The notes under the pieces were generated by a model. The model was not told the DNA's origin and made no database searches. It saw only the letters and a program-made list of their open reading frames with translations. The position numbers and the translations under genes were made by a program. A DNA stretch of 64,000 bases, taken from assembly GCF_011075055.1 (NCBI RefSeq), contig NC_058137.1:8727463-8791462 (forward strand). Reading direction: 5' to 3'. Below, piece by piece: positions 24,462 to 35,720 of the stretch. The first letter of the stretch is position 1. Each line of letters starts with the position of its first letter. The DNA is from Mangifera indica. Lineage: Eukaryota; Streptophyta; Magnoliopsida; Sapindales; Anacardiaceae.

Positions 24462-25870
24462 ATTGATTATGAGAAAAATTAGATGATTAACTCATGCTAC
24501 TCAAATCATATGATGAGTGATAAAAGAAACTTGTAGAATTTGTCAAATTACAAAGGAAGACGTGTGGTGCTGATAACAAACAACTCAAAGCTACCGATAG
24601 CTCACATTGGCAATACGATACTCTTTTCCTAATATAATGCTAATGATGTGTCATTTCAAAATGTCTATCACGTCCCAACTATGAAGAAAAATCTTCTCTC
24701 CGTAGCACAATTAATGTTTTCAAGTCATTTTGCTCTATTTGGACTATAAGATGTGAAGGTTTATCGTGACCTTAAAATTATAAAAGAGTCGACGATAAAG
24801 GGACAGAGACTAGTATCGGTCTATACAATGTCTACAGAAACCGCATATGTAGACAAGACGAGAAAGAATGAGACAAAAGACTTATGACATATGCGGTTAA
24901 GTCACATTAGTTATTCCAAACTATTTATGATGATTAAAAAGTCGATGTTGAAAGAACTTCTCCAACTTGAAATGAGAAAATATACAATCTGCATAGGATG
25001 TCAATATGACACAATGCATCAGTTATCACATGAAGTTTAACATGGAAAACAAATGAGCTATTAGAGCTAATTCACTCTGATGTGTATGGACTTGTTAAAC
25101 AAGCCTCTCTCAATGGAATGAAGTACATGGTGACCTTTATTGATGATTTTTCCAGGTACGTGTAGGTGTATTTTATGAAAGAAAAATCTAAAACTTTCTC
25201 GAAGTTTAAAAAATTAAAGAAAGTGATGGAAGCAAAGGTTGATAAAAGAATATGTTGTCTCCGCATTGACAATGAAGGAGAGTATACATTAGATGAGTTT
25301 TTTTTACTTCCTCCGAGAATGCCGAATACGCCATCAATTCATATACGCCAACACTTCGCAACAAAATGGCATAACAGAAAGAAAGAATAGACACCTAGTA
25401 GAAATTTGCCAAAGTATGCTTTATTCAAAGAATGTTTTGAGACCTTTTTGGGCAGAAGTAATAAAGACCATAACTTTCATGATCAATAGGCTTCCTTAAA
25501 AAAGGTTAAATTTCTTCTTACCCTTTGAAAAACTGTGGAACATGAAGCTTACAGTTAGATATTTTCGAGCTTTCGGATATGTTTGCTATGTCTTTATACC
25601 TAATCATTTACATAACATGATAGATAAGAAGGTTGTTAGGTATGTCTTTGTAGGATATGATAATCAATGAAAAAAGGTGGAAAGTGTTACACATTCTGAA
25701 ATATGGTGTTTGATGAATCATCTTCATGGTGATACTTAAAAAAGGAGATATTGCCAGATTCAAATGTTTTCAGGGATAAGTTACAATTTGCTCAAATTCA
25801 ACTAAGTTTAGGTGAATCTGAAGATGCAACTAATAGTGATTCAGAGATGGCAAAACTTAAAATCCTTGGT
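24462..25870 (+). pseudogene. Copia C protease and integrase, broken
   Basis: After gag the protease active site, which should read DSG, reads INSCYSNHM with an amber stop just before it (about 24480-24510). The catalytic Asp is therefore lost. The integrase zinc region follows (LSHISYSKLFMMIKKSML, CIGCQY). The core comprises [13 protein letters not shown] (with a stop for Trp) and [11 protein letters not shown] frameshift near 25295 leads to [16 protein letters not shown], which holds the catalytic Glu. The C-terminal part LWNMKLTVRYFRAFGYVCYV and VFVGYDNQ continues to ~25.68 kb. Stops and shifts are numerous. Confidence 0.88.
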
Positions 25871-25878
25871 AAACTGGT

Positions 25879-27519
25879 GTGTATGAACAACCAAGCAAAA
25901 AAGGTAAGTCTAGTGAAGTAGAAGCACCAATTCCACTTAGAAGATCAACAAGGACCAGAAAGCCAAATCTCAAATATGCCAATGCTGCCATAGTAAAAGA
26001 CACAAACATAAAAGAACCAGTGACATTTGAAGAAGAATTTCAAAATCTAAAGTGGAATAAAGCTATGAAAAAGGAAATTGCTACATTAAAACGAAATCAA
26101 ACTTGGGAGCTCATACCAAAGCCAAGAGATGTAGAGCCTATTTTCTGCAAATAGGTTTATAAAATAAAGTGTTGCACGATTGGATCACTTGGTAGTTCAA
26201 AGATTTTCTCAACAATATGGACTAGACTATGATGAAACGTTTAGTCCAGTTACAAAGCTTACAACTGTACGAGTCTTACTTGCACTTACAGCTAGCAAAG
26301 ATTGGAACTTATGATAGATGAATGTTAAGAATGCATTCTTACATAAATGAAAGATTTATATGAATCAACCGATGGGCTTTCAAAGTCAAGGTCATCCTAA
26401 ATATGTGTGCAAGTTACGAAGGCACTCTATGAATTAAAACAAGCACAAAGAGCTTGGTATGGTAAGATTGCTAAATTTTTGACTTATAGTGGTTATTCGG
26501 TGACACTTGCAAATTGTAATTTATTTGTCAAAGCTAATAGAGGAAAACTAGCTATTGTGCTAGTGTATGTGGATGATTTAATCATAACAAAAGATTGTGA
26601 AGAAGAAATTCTCTCAATAAAGGAGAATTTATCGATACATTTTCAAATGAAAGAGCTTGGATAGCTCAAACACTTTCTTAGTGTAGAGATTGATTGTTCT
26701 CAAGAAGGAATACTTCTCCATCAAAAAAAGTATTCTAGAGATCTATTAAAGAAGTTTGGAATGCTTAACTACAAGCCAATTGCGACACCAATAGAGCCCA
26801 ACATCAGAATATGTGCTCATGAAGGGAAATATTTGAAAGATGCAAGAATGTATCGATAATTAGTAGGTAGTTTACTTTATTTAACTTTAACTAGACCTGC
26901 TATCTCTTATGTAGTTGGTGTGATGAGTTGATACATACAAAATCCAAAGAAGCCTCATTTGGAAGTAGTTCGACGAATTTTGAGATATGTGAAGAATATG
27001 CTTGGCTATGGTGTTATCTATAAGAAAGGTGGATATTGCAAGCTAGTTGGTTATTGTGATACTAACTATGTTAGTAATCATGATATCTGACGTTCAACTA
27101 CCGGGTATGTCTTTATGCTTGGGTTAGGAGCAATTTCTTGGTACAGTAAAAGACAACCGATTATGTCTTTGTCAATAATAAAAGTAGAGTATCGAGTCGC
27201 AACAATGAAACTTAAGAGAGCACTTGGCTTATGCAATTGTTGAAGACCTGCATTAGCCACAAAATTAGGCAATTTTGTTATATTGCAACAACCAATCGGT
27301 AATATGATTGGCAGAGAATCTAGTTTTTCATGTTAGAACTAAACATGTGGAGGTGCATTATCATTTTATCAGGGAAAAGGTTCTAGAAGAAGAGGTTGAG
27401 CTGAGGTAAATTAAGACATAAGACCTAGTTATAGACTTATTCATAAAAGTGTGAGCGACAATAAGTTTGAAAGTTTTTGCCATCAACTCGGCATAGTGAA
27501 GAGTTTGGAAGCTGATGTC
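25879..27519 (+). pseudogene. Copia C reverse transcriptase and RNase H, broken
   Basis: 25879-26154 is the RT N-terminus (RRSTRTRKPNLKYANAAIV … WNKAMKKEIATLKRNQTWEL). A frameshift follows, then FSQQYGLDYDETFSPVTKL near 26200. 26407-26664 carries [20 protein letters not shown] and an intact YVDDLII active site. The RNase H part (26650-27340) includes [35 protein letters not shown] and GYCDTNY. The usual TEAEY reads KVEY. The tail ends near FCHQLGIVKSLEADVGGEC (approximately 27470-27530), just before the polypurine tract. Not functional. Confidence 0.88.
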
Positions 27520-27528
27520 GGGGGAGAG

Positions 27529-27844
27529 TGTTAGAGTTATCAACATTAACACATGGCTGTGAGGGGTTAAACAAGTCAAGATTGTTTTTTTTTTTAGTCA
27601 AAGCTATGCTTTAGTTCAGTTTTTTAAGCTAGTAATTGTCCTAGTCTTAAGGGGTTTGTTATAGCACGTTGCTGAACATATATAAAGTGACTTTATTTTT
27701 TATTTTTTTTAAGTTTCTGTTGATGGTTTTACCTATAAAAAGACGTGTGTCAAGTGGAGTTTTTCTAGTGATGTGATTAGGGAAATAACAATGCTCTTTT
27801 CTTGTCTGTTTATCTCTTTTATTCAGTGGTTTTAGTTTGTAACA
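27529..27844 (+). repeat. 3' LTR of Copia C
   Basis: Starts TGTTAGAGTTATCAAC right after GTCGGGGGAGAG (polypurine tract) and ends TTTAGTTTGTAACA. It matches the two halves of the interrupted 5' LTR throughout, including the TATA box at 27734-27741. Confidence 0.92.
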
Positions 27845-27849
27845 ACCTA

Positions 27850-27966
27850 GTGGCAAATTGGCCCTTGACAAAAATGGGTGTGGAAGTATTAGCAATTTAA
27901 TGAGATCTTTTGACTTTAAAAATCATTAGATTTTAATAAAACTAGAGCCTATGGTTTAATACCAAT
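27850..27966 (-). other. Copia B leader and primer-binding site (right of nested Copia C)
   Basis: On the minus strand AATTGGTATTAAACCAT (27966-27950) directly follows an LTR end GGGTTTTACA. It resembles the initiator tRNA-Met binding site TTGGTATCAGAGCC. The remaining ~100 bases are leader that continues, across the Copia C insertion, into the gag at 22.13 kb. Confidence 0.65.
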
Positions 27967-28810
27967 TGTAAAACCCTTTTGAGTAAAAATATATTATTTT
28001 CATTAGTGCTAAAAAACTAGTTATTTGTCTTTCGAAAATGATATTTCACTATTGAAACAACTTCGTCACAGACGACATGTTCAAATGAAATGCCTGGGAC
28101 TAAGTTTTAAGGCTCAAGGCCAACCTCAATAAGAGTTCACAACATATAGTTTTCAATGTTTGTGCTATAAAGGGAACAAGCAATATGTCTTTAGTACTTC
28201 AAGTATTTACATTTTGAAAATTTCTAGAAGCTAGCATGGTATACAGGTTCACATTCAACACGACTTGTGTACCACTTTGATTTTTCAAATGGCACAAAAA
28301 ATAGTTCTCTAGTACAGTTGGACATGAATTTTTTACTTTGACCCTCGTTGACTTCCTTGCATGATGAACTTCTTTGGCTCACCTTTACAAATGAATAAAC
28401 ATGGGTAGTTTAGTAATTTGGCATGAGTGAACATGCATCTTGTTGATTTTCTCATTTTGCCTTTTCCTTGAATGACTTGACTTTGCTTTGTTCTAGGTTA
28501 TCCTTGTTGTGCATGGCTTGGAATCAGTCTAGCACGGTTAGTTTTTGGAGAGGCATGGTTAGACCAGACCATATTTTAACTAAACACAAAATCTAGAAGT
28601 AGGTACAAATAATGCACGACTTTGGCACAATTTGATGTCTTACTTGATTTTCTTCACGAGTCGAGTATATTAATTGTAGAGCAAGTCATTCTTGGGTTCA
28701 ACTATGTAATTTTCACACTTTGTTCATTTTGTAATGTCTTAACATATTTTTTGGATATGTTACCTTTTGCTTATATTTTTATTATTATCAAAACACCTTG
28801 GTATCCAACA
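27967..28810 (-). repeat. 5' LTR of Copia B
   Basis: 844 bp bounded on the plus strand by TGTAAAACCC and ATCCAACA; it lies next to the PBS. Its first 240 bases on the minus strand (28810 to ~28570; TGTTGGATACCAAGGTGTTT) match the truncated 3' LTR at 17653-17400 and the related inverted piece at 15834. The open frame seen at 28622-28876 is LTR sequence, not a gene. Confidence 0.7.
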
Positions 28811-29282
28811 TATGATTTGGTTGAGTTTTCTATAGTTCTCTCTAATTCATTGGGCATCTTTACACATTTGATGTAAGATGAACTTTTGACATATTCTATC
28901 CTGGTTAGCCCTATTTACCACTATATATTGGCTAATGTATGAGAGAATAACCGAGTGTTCCATTTATATCACATACATGATCATAAGATTGATTTAGAGA
29001 TTTGTGATATGGTTCATGCCAAGATCAATGACTTTGAGCCATGGTATGATATTTAACTCAATTTCAAGCTGTTTGGCAATTATTAAGTTAGTTTTTTATA
29101 GAGCTTACATGCTTATTTTGTCTTTTCTTTTAAGTCTTTTATGATTTTTCCTTAGTTTGCTTTTTGGAGTTTGCATGTTTATTATTATTTTTAAAGTCTT
29201 TTGTGACATTTGCTTAAGGTATGCCACTCATATTTTTGTACCATTTTTTAACAAAATTTTTTAATTTTTTTGAAACATGAGT
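28811..29282. other. Short non-coding spacer between elements B and D
   Basis: AT-rich; no domain or repeat recognised apart from T-rich tracts. Confidence 0.5.
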
Positions 29283-30106
29283 TGTTCATTGACATTTTAT
29301 TGACTTTGTGGTTATGGTGCCTTACTATAGGCAAATCTTGTTATGTATCTAGATTTGATTTGAGTCTAGACACTACTAACCTTCACATATATACAAAAGT
29401 TATTTAGACACCAAAGACATAAGATTATTCAAAATAAATTTGATTCAAATTTTGGAGTGAGGATTTCGAGTCTTAGAAGAAATTGGGAATAGGTTAGGCT
29501 TATCCAATAGGATTGATTTAGCTTGGTTTGACTTTTTCCTTTACCATACACACCATTCATGCTCCATGAATGCCTCGGGCATGGTGAATCAGATATGGAT
29601 GAAATTTTATCCAAATTCACATTTGAAAATCTAGATAAATTATGGATCTTATAGAATAAGGATCAAAGATAAATAGTTATGCATTTGGAATGAATGGTCA
29701 TTGGTTGTGTCTTTATAAATAGAGATATGATTTCACAATTTCATATCTTTACACACAAAACCATAGATGAAATCTCGTCACCCTGAATACTCTCTACGTA
29801 TGACATCACTTAATATACTTTTGCATACTTTTTTAACCTCTTTCCAACTGTATTTTGTATAGACACTGATGTACCTCCTTCCTATGGGTTGAAGAGGGAA
29901 CTTATTGCCATATAAAAATTGAATGAGCCTTCAAAATGTAGGTATTGCTTCGTTAAACACCCTATAGTTATTTTAGCATGTTCATGGATATCTCACCTAA
30001 AACTTGATTCAAGGAAGGGAATTTTTTGGTTGATTATGTGTTTGTTAAAATTTTAAATTACTTTTACTACCCTTTCTAATTTTTGATGACCTAAAAATTT
30101 TCTATA
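29283..30106 (+). repeat. 5' LTR of Copia D
   Basis: Starts TGTTCATTGACATTTTATTG. It has a TATA box TATAAATA at 29714-29721 (GTGTCTTTATAAATAGAG), shared with the 3' LTR as GTGTCTTTATAAATGGAG. Shorter than the 3' copy because the latter has extra sequence near 35030-35100. Confidence 0.85.
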
Positions 30107-30107
30107 G

Positions 30108-30121
30108 TAGTATTAGAGCGA
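30108..30121 (+). other. Primer-binding site of Copia D
   Basis: TAGTATTAGAGCGAAC lies one base after the LTR end, a decayed TGGTATCAGAGC-type initiator tRNA-Met site. Confidence 0.6.
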
Positions 30122-31999
30122 ACATTTAGGAAAATATTCAAGAAATTACACTTGTCGTATAATTGATTGATCACATGTTTTAATATATATATTTGACATC
30201 GATCATATGTAATTCTATAATTCTGATTGCATTGTATTGAAGCTTAATTGTTAAGAATCATGACAACGTAAATAAAGTTTTTAATTATTGAGTTTTATTC
30301 TTTCAAATTTTTCTTATAGAATTTTGAATGTGTAGGTTTAAAAATTCAGTTGATTGCCAATAATTTCGCGTTGTTAGGCAAAATTGCCTTTAACTCGTAT
30401 TGTTATGTAGTTCAAAGGTTATTATTTGTGTGAGACAGACTTTCATGCCATGTTATCTTATCTTGGTGGTGATGGGCTACATTTAGGAAGGTTTTACTTC
30501 ATAGTAAAACCTAGAAAATGCATTATGAATAGTTATACATGCTTTGGTGCATAACCATCGCGTGAATGAACAGTTGTTTGTCATGCATTACTGGTTAGGT
30601 GATCTTCCTATCCTTCAGCCTTTCTTGTGAATGAATGGTTGTTTGTCATGCATGAATGCTCATTGATCAATGAAAAAGCCCATATGCATTAAGTTGTTTG
30701 TGGTTTTGGAAATTTGTTAAATTTAAGATATAATGTGATGAACAAACATTCATGCACCCTGTATGCCTGCTCGAGGTAGAAATTAAAGTTTTAACCAAGT
30801 TGCTAAGACAAGAACAAAACTACAAATTTCTAGACTTTTGAGGTTGAATTATAATTATGAAAAATTGAAGAGTAAAATGTAATTTGACATGTGGTAAATA
30901 ATTAAATTAAATTTGATTAATTTTGATTATGTGTGTATGTCTGGATGTATATGCATGGTGTCTAGTATACAACATTTAGACTTATGGATACCTTTTTGAG
31001 AATGATTGTTTGTAAACATTTAAAAAAATAAATGTATGTCATGCCTTCTCTATCATTTTGATGTACTTATTTTCTCACTTAATTCTTCTCAAATGTAACT
31101 CGAGGTTTTTGTATTTTACAAATGTAAAATTAGAATTGGTTTCATTTTCCTTTATTAGAAAATTGTAACTAGGAAACAAAACATTATATATTTGAAAATT
31201 GAAGACGAAAAAGATGTTTGAAGACTCAAAAAGTAGGACCTAGGTTGACTAGTCAAGCCCTTATGTCTCGATAAGATTGACTTTAGTTGAAGTTGTATAC
31301 CAACAGTTTTACTTTTATATTGTAGATTGCAAATTTAGGGTTTTATTTTCATTACAAAATATCGCCGCACTTGCGGACTAAAATTGGTGAGACATAATAA
31401 TAAATCCCTCAACAAATATTAAGTTAAACAATAATAATTGATACCTTCCAATATAACATCTTGATTAACTCTTTATTCGTCAAAACCTTATTTGCGAAAG
31501 CAAAATGCACACTTTTACCAAACAAGTGTTGAGATGTGATTATATTAAGTTTGACTTAACTAATATACTTTTGCTTGTTTGCCAAAGCTAAGATAAAATA
31601 TATTGAGACAAAATAGTGATACGATTTGTTGATGCAAGGTGATATATAGTATCCACCCTCTTGATGCTAAAAGTCACAATTGAGGTCGCATAATTTTTTA
31701 AAGTAACTTCTAACTTGAGATTATAGGCTTTTGTAATTAATTTGTTGATTTACCTAATCAGGTGGATTTTAACTTGTTTGCCAAAGCAAAAGTTAAGTTA
31801 ACTCGATGAGATCTTAGTCTACTAGAAAGTTCCTTAGAAATTTTCGAGTACAATAGTGAAGGTTTTTGACTTAGGAAAAATAATAAGAGCATTTAATTTA
31901 AAATCTGAAATTAAATGAATTAATAATGTGATAAATTATTAATTCTTGTAAATTATGTAATTGTAGATAACAAAATCACTATGTCAAGTATTACTTTTT
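30122..31999 (+). other. Long non-coding leader of Copia D
   Basis: About 1.9 kb between the primer-binding site and the first gag-like residues. No open frame of note. This is longer than usual for a Copia leader, so it may contain an old insertion that I cannot delimit. Confidence 0.45.
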
Positions 32000-33060
32000 G
32001 ATCAATACTTGAAAAGGACAATAGGCTAGATGAAAACAACTTCTTTGATTAGTATCAAAATCTTTAGATTATATTCTATCATAGAAAGAGGTTGTATATC
32101 TTTGAAAGGGTCCCACCCCTTAAGCTTGGTCCCGATGCCACCTAGGAGGAAAAAGATACATACAACAAGTATCTTGATGACTTCGTAGAGGTCTAATGTC
32201 TCATGTTAACTTTTATGACACCTGAGCAGTAAAAGCAACATGAAGAAATTGATGCACCATCCATTCGTCTTTACTTGCATGAGTTATATGTCACTCATGT
32301 GAGGGTCAAATGATATAAGGTGTCGAGCATACTATTGAAGTGTAAACTTGTTGAAGGAAACCAATTTGGCTTTAATATGATTAAGATGATTAGTTATGTC
32401 GAATGACTGGAGAGCTTAGGCTTTTGTATGGACAACAAACTTGTTGTTAATCTAATGCTAAAATCTTTTCCTCTATCATAGGCAAATTTTATCATGAACT
32501 TCAATCTAAGTGAGAAAGATGAATCTCTCAAAAAGCTTCTACATGTGTTAAGGATTGTGGAACAAAAGGTTAAGAAGGCTATTAATATGTTTGTGGTTAA
32601 AGCCAAGGGCAAGGGCAAGGGCAAACCTAAGACCAAGTCTAAGACACAAGAATAGTCTGCCACTACTACACAACCCACTAGTGGTATGGAAAAATGAAAG
32701 GTTGTCTACTTCTTTTGTGACAAGTATGGCAGCTAGAGAAAACATTACAAGGCCTTCCTAGTAAGTAAGAAAAAGAAGGCTACTAATATGTTTATGGTTA
32801 AAGCCAAGGGCAAGGGCAAGGGCAAGGCCAAGCCTAAGATCAAGTCCAAGACACAAGAATAGTGTACCATTACTACCCAACCCACTAGTGGTATGGAAAA
32901 ATGAAAGGTTGTCTACTTCTTTTGTGACAAGTATGGCAGTTGGAGAAAACATTACAAGGCCTTCCTAGTAAGTAAGAAAAAGAAGACATGTGCTTATACT
33001 TCAAATATGTTTGACATTGAGATAAACTATTCTCCTTGTACATCTTAGATTGTAGACATA
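32000..33060 (+). pseudogene. Copia D gag with duplicated zinc-knuckle region
   Basis: In one frame with stops: ANFIMNFNLSEKDESLKKLL, then VVKAKGKGKGKPKTKSKTQE, then a degraded CCHC knuckle (VVYFFCDKYGS.RKHYKAFL). The Lys/Gly-rich stretch plus knuckle occurs twice, at 32575-32775 and 32776-32981, the second copy six bases longer (one extra GGCAAG). In both copies two zinc ligands appear changed to Tyr and the His to Ser. Upstream, SIRLYLHELYVTHVR marks the gag N-terminal half. Not functional. Confidence 0.8.
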
Positions 33061-34400
33061 AAGTGTGGTTCTCATAGTTGTTTTGATATGTAGAAACTTC
33101 GATAGATTATATTACTTACAAAATAAGAGGTTGACCAACATGATAGAAATAAAACACACATTATTGCACTAGCTGTGGGAACTTATTATCTTAATTTACC
33201 CACTGAGCTTGTTTTAAAATTGTATAATTGTTATTATATTTTAATTGTTTTAAGAAATTTAATTTCTATATCTGTTTTGGATAATAAGGGATATTAGTTT
33301 TGGATTGTTGATGGTATTATAATCATCAACTTAAATAATATTTTTTTATGGAATAGTAGAACTGAGTAATGAATTAATACATTCTAAAGCTTAATAATGA
33401 GATTATTAATGTACAAAACAAGTATTTAAAAACTAACAATCTAAATACATATATCTATGACATTGGAGACTAGGCCATAAAGGAATTGCAATATATATCA
33501 AAGCTTTTGAAAGATAGAGTTTTGTAATCATTTGATTTTCAGTTATATGATGAATGTGAATCGTGTATATTAGGCAAAATGACCAAGTCACCCTTCACTT
33601 GATATAGTGAAAGGGTATCAAACTGTTATGGTTCATTCATAGCAACATGTATAAGCCCATGACAATGCATGCCAAATATAGGGAATCCTATTTCGTTATA
33701 TTTTCTGATGACTTCAATAGATATGACTATTTGTTTTTCATGAAACACAAGTCTAAATGCTTTGAGAAATTCAAAAATAGCAACTTGGAAAAAATACTAA
33801 AATCCTCTAAAACAATCTAAAAGGTGAATACCTAAGTTTTGCATTCATAGAATATTTGAAGTAGGATGAGATAATATCTTAACTCACTTTTCCTGATACA
33901 TCCCAATATAATGGTTTATCTAAACAGAGGAATAAGACCTTGATGAATATGGTTAGGTGTATGATGAGTTTTATATATCTACTATTGTCTTTCAAAGGTT
34001 ATGCCTTAGAAACAATTGCTTATATACTGAATCGTGTCTTGCCTAAGTTAATGGATAAAACTCTATATGAGTTATGGACTAGGCAAAAGCTCAATTTAGA
34101 TTACTTAAAAATTTGTAGTGAAGCTTATGTCAAGAAATTTACTTCGAACAAGTTAAGCTCTCAATCTAAAAAGTGTATCTTTATGGTGTATCCAAACGAA
34201 ACTAAGGGTTATTGCTTCTACCACCTTAAAAAGCAAAAAGTGCTTGTTGCTCAAGCTATTGTTTTCCTTAAGAAAGAGTTTATGCTTAAGAGGACTAATA
34301 GGAGGAATGTATAATTTGATGAAATTCTAATACTACAAGATACCATAAACATTGGCAAAGATAATGTGTCATTATAAATAGTTGATCATAGTGAGCACGT
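33061..34400 (+). pseudogene. Copia D protease-proximal region and integrase
   Basis: 33060-33360 carries ALAVGTYYLNLPTELVLKLY and NLISISVLDNKGY, the spacer after the protease. 33560-33760 is a broken integrase N-terminus (SCILGKMTKSPFT). 33850-33940 has YLSFAFIEYLK and SQYNGLSKQRNKTLMNMVR, corresponding to the QNGLSERRNRTLLDMVR-type block. 33940-34314 is open for 124 residues and includes ALETIAYILNRVLPK, KKCIFMVYPNETKGYCFYHL and VLVAQAIVFLKKEFM, the integrase C-terminus. Frameshifted and inactive. Confidence 0.85.
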
Positions 34401-34820
34401 CATTCCACCTAGGTAGAACATATTATATCGACTCAACACATATAAAAGTTGAATAGGTATGGCCGAGTACGCCATTAGCTTAAGAGATTTAATTTTCTCA
34501 TGAATTAACAAGGTGACGTACTGGCTATCCATGGTGACAAACCTATAACTTACATTAAGGTTGTATCAAGTCTACACTTCAACAAATGACTTAAAGTCAT
34601 GAAATATGATATAGACTCTATGTACCAAAACCAACTATGGTCTTTGGTGGATTTATCTGAAAGGGTTAGAGCCTAATTCGAATAATCTATTCATTGATGG
34701 ATATCCATTTGTATTAATGAGTAACTGAGATAGACACTTATCAATGTCTCAAACTAAAAAAAAATCAATTAACAAAGAGATTGGATTTTATGTAACTATG
34801 AAGTTGACAAAGCTTAGAGT

Positions 34821-35720
34821 TGTTCGTTGACATTTTATTGATCAAACAACCATGATATCTTGCTTAAGGTCAATCTTTTTTTGTGTTTAGATTTGATTTG
34901 AGTCTTGATATTACCAACTTAATAGAGAGTTTATGAGTCACATACATAAAAAGTTATTTAGACTTTATGATGCATAAGATTATCCGAGATGGATCGAATC
35001 TAGATTTTGGATTGAAGGTTTCAAGTCTTGAGAGGTCTTTGAGCCCGAAGTGTGTTTCATAGCACTTATGACCCAAAGTATAAAATTTTAGAGTGTTAGA
35101 TTTAGGAGAAATTGAGAATGGATTTGGCTTGTCTAATAAGATTTATTCAACTTGATTTGACTTTTCCTTGACCACGCATGTCTATTCATACTTTATGAAT
35201 GCCTGTGCATGGATATGGTTAAAACTTTATCCAAATTCACACCTGAAGATCAAGATAAATCATGGATCATACGAGATAAAGATCAACGATGAATGTTTGT
35301 GCATTTATAATGAATGACTATTCATGGTGTCTTTATAAATGGAGACACAATTTCACAATTTTGCATCTTTACACACAAAATCATATATGATACTTGTCAC
35401 CCTAAACACTCTCCCTTTATGTCACGTCTTAGCAGACCTCCATACATTTTCTCAGCCTTCTGTCCATGCTTTATATAGATACCGAGTTGCCATTCTATTG
35501 TGGATTAGAGAGTGAACGTATTGCCATATAAGGACCAAAAGAGCCTTCAAATGCAGGTATTGCTTCATTAAACCCCTATGGTTATTTTAGCATGTCCATA
35601 GATATCTAACCTAAAATGTGATGTAAGGAGGGGATTTTTTAGGCTAATTGTGTGTTTTTTAATATTTTAAATTAATTCCACTGACCTTGCCAGTTTTCAA
35701 TAACCTAAAAATTCCCTACA
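34821..35720 (+). repeat. 3' LTR of Copia D
   Basis: Starts TGTTCGTTGACATTTTATTG and ends AAATTCCCTACA. It aligns with the 5' LTR for most of its length, with an additional ~70-bp segment near 35030-35100 (GAGGTCTTTGAGCCCGAAG…). Confidence 0.85.

Larger units (their letters stand above)
22207..27844 (+). mobile_element. Copia retrotransposon C, full-length but decayed, nested in Copia B
   Basis: Bounded by two LTRs that begin TGTTAGAG and end GTTTGTAACA: 22207-23440 (enlarged by a 910-bp insertion) and 27529-27844 (316 bp). Flanking bases are GCCTA (22202-22206) and ACCTA (27845-27849), a 5-bp target duplication with one mismatch. A primer-binding site follows the 5' LTR and a purine-rich GGGGGAGAG precedes the 3' LTR. 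Between them gag, protease, integrase, RT and RNase H lie in Copia order with many stops and frameshifts. By eye the LTRs differ at roughly one position in ten, so the insertion is not recent. Element B resumes on both sides: gag to the left, its PBS and LTR to the right. Confidence 0.92.
29283..35720 (+). mobile_element. Copia retrotransposon D, deleted for RT/RNase H
   Basis: Two related LTRs, 29283-30106 (824 bp) and 34821-35720 (900 bp), start TGTTC(A/G)TTGACATTTTATTGA and end CCTAAAAATT…CTACA (CTATA in the 5' copy). A primer-binding site follows the first. Inside are a long leader, gag, the protease-proximal region and integrase. RT is represented by at most its first residues near 34.6 kb (YQNQLWSLVDLSERV-like), and RNase H is absent. 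No target duplication is obvious, so one end may have rearranged. The LTRs differ substantially, so the element is old. Confidence 0.85.
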
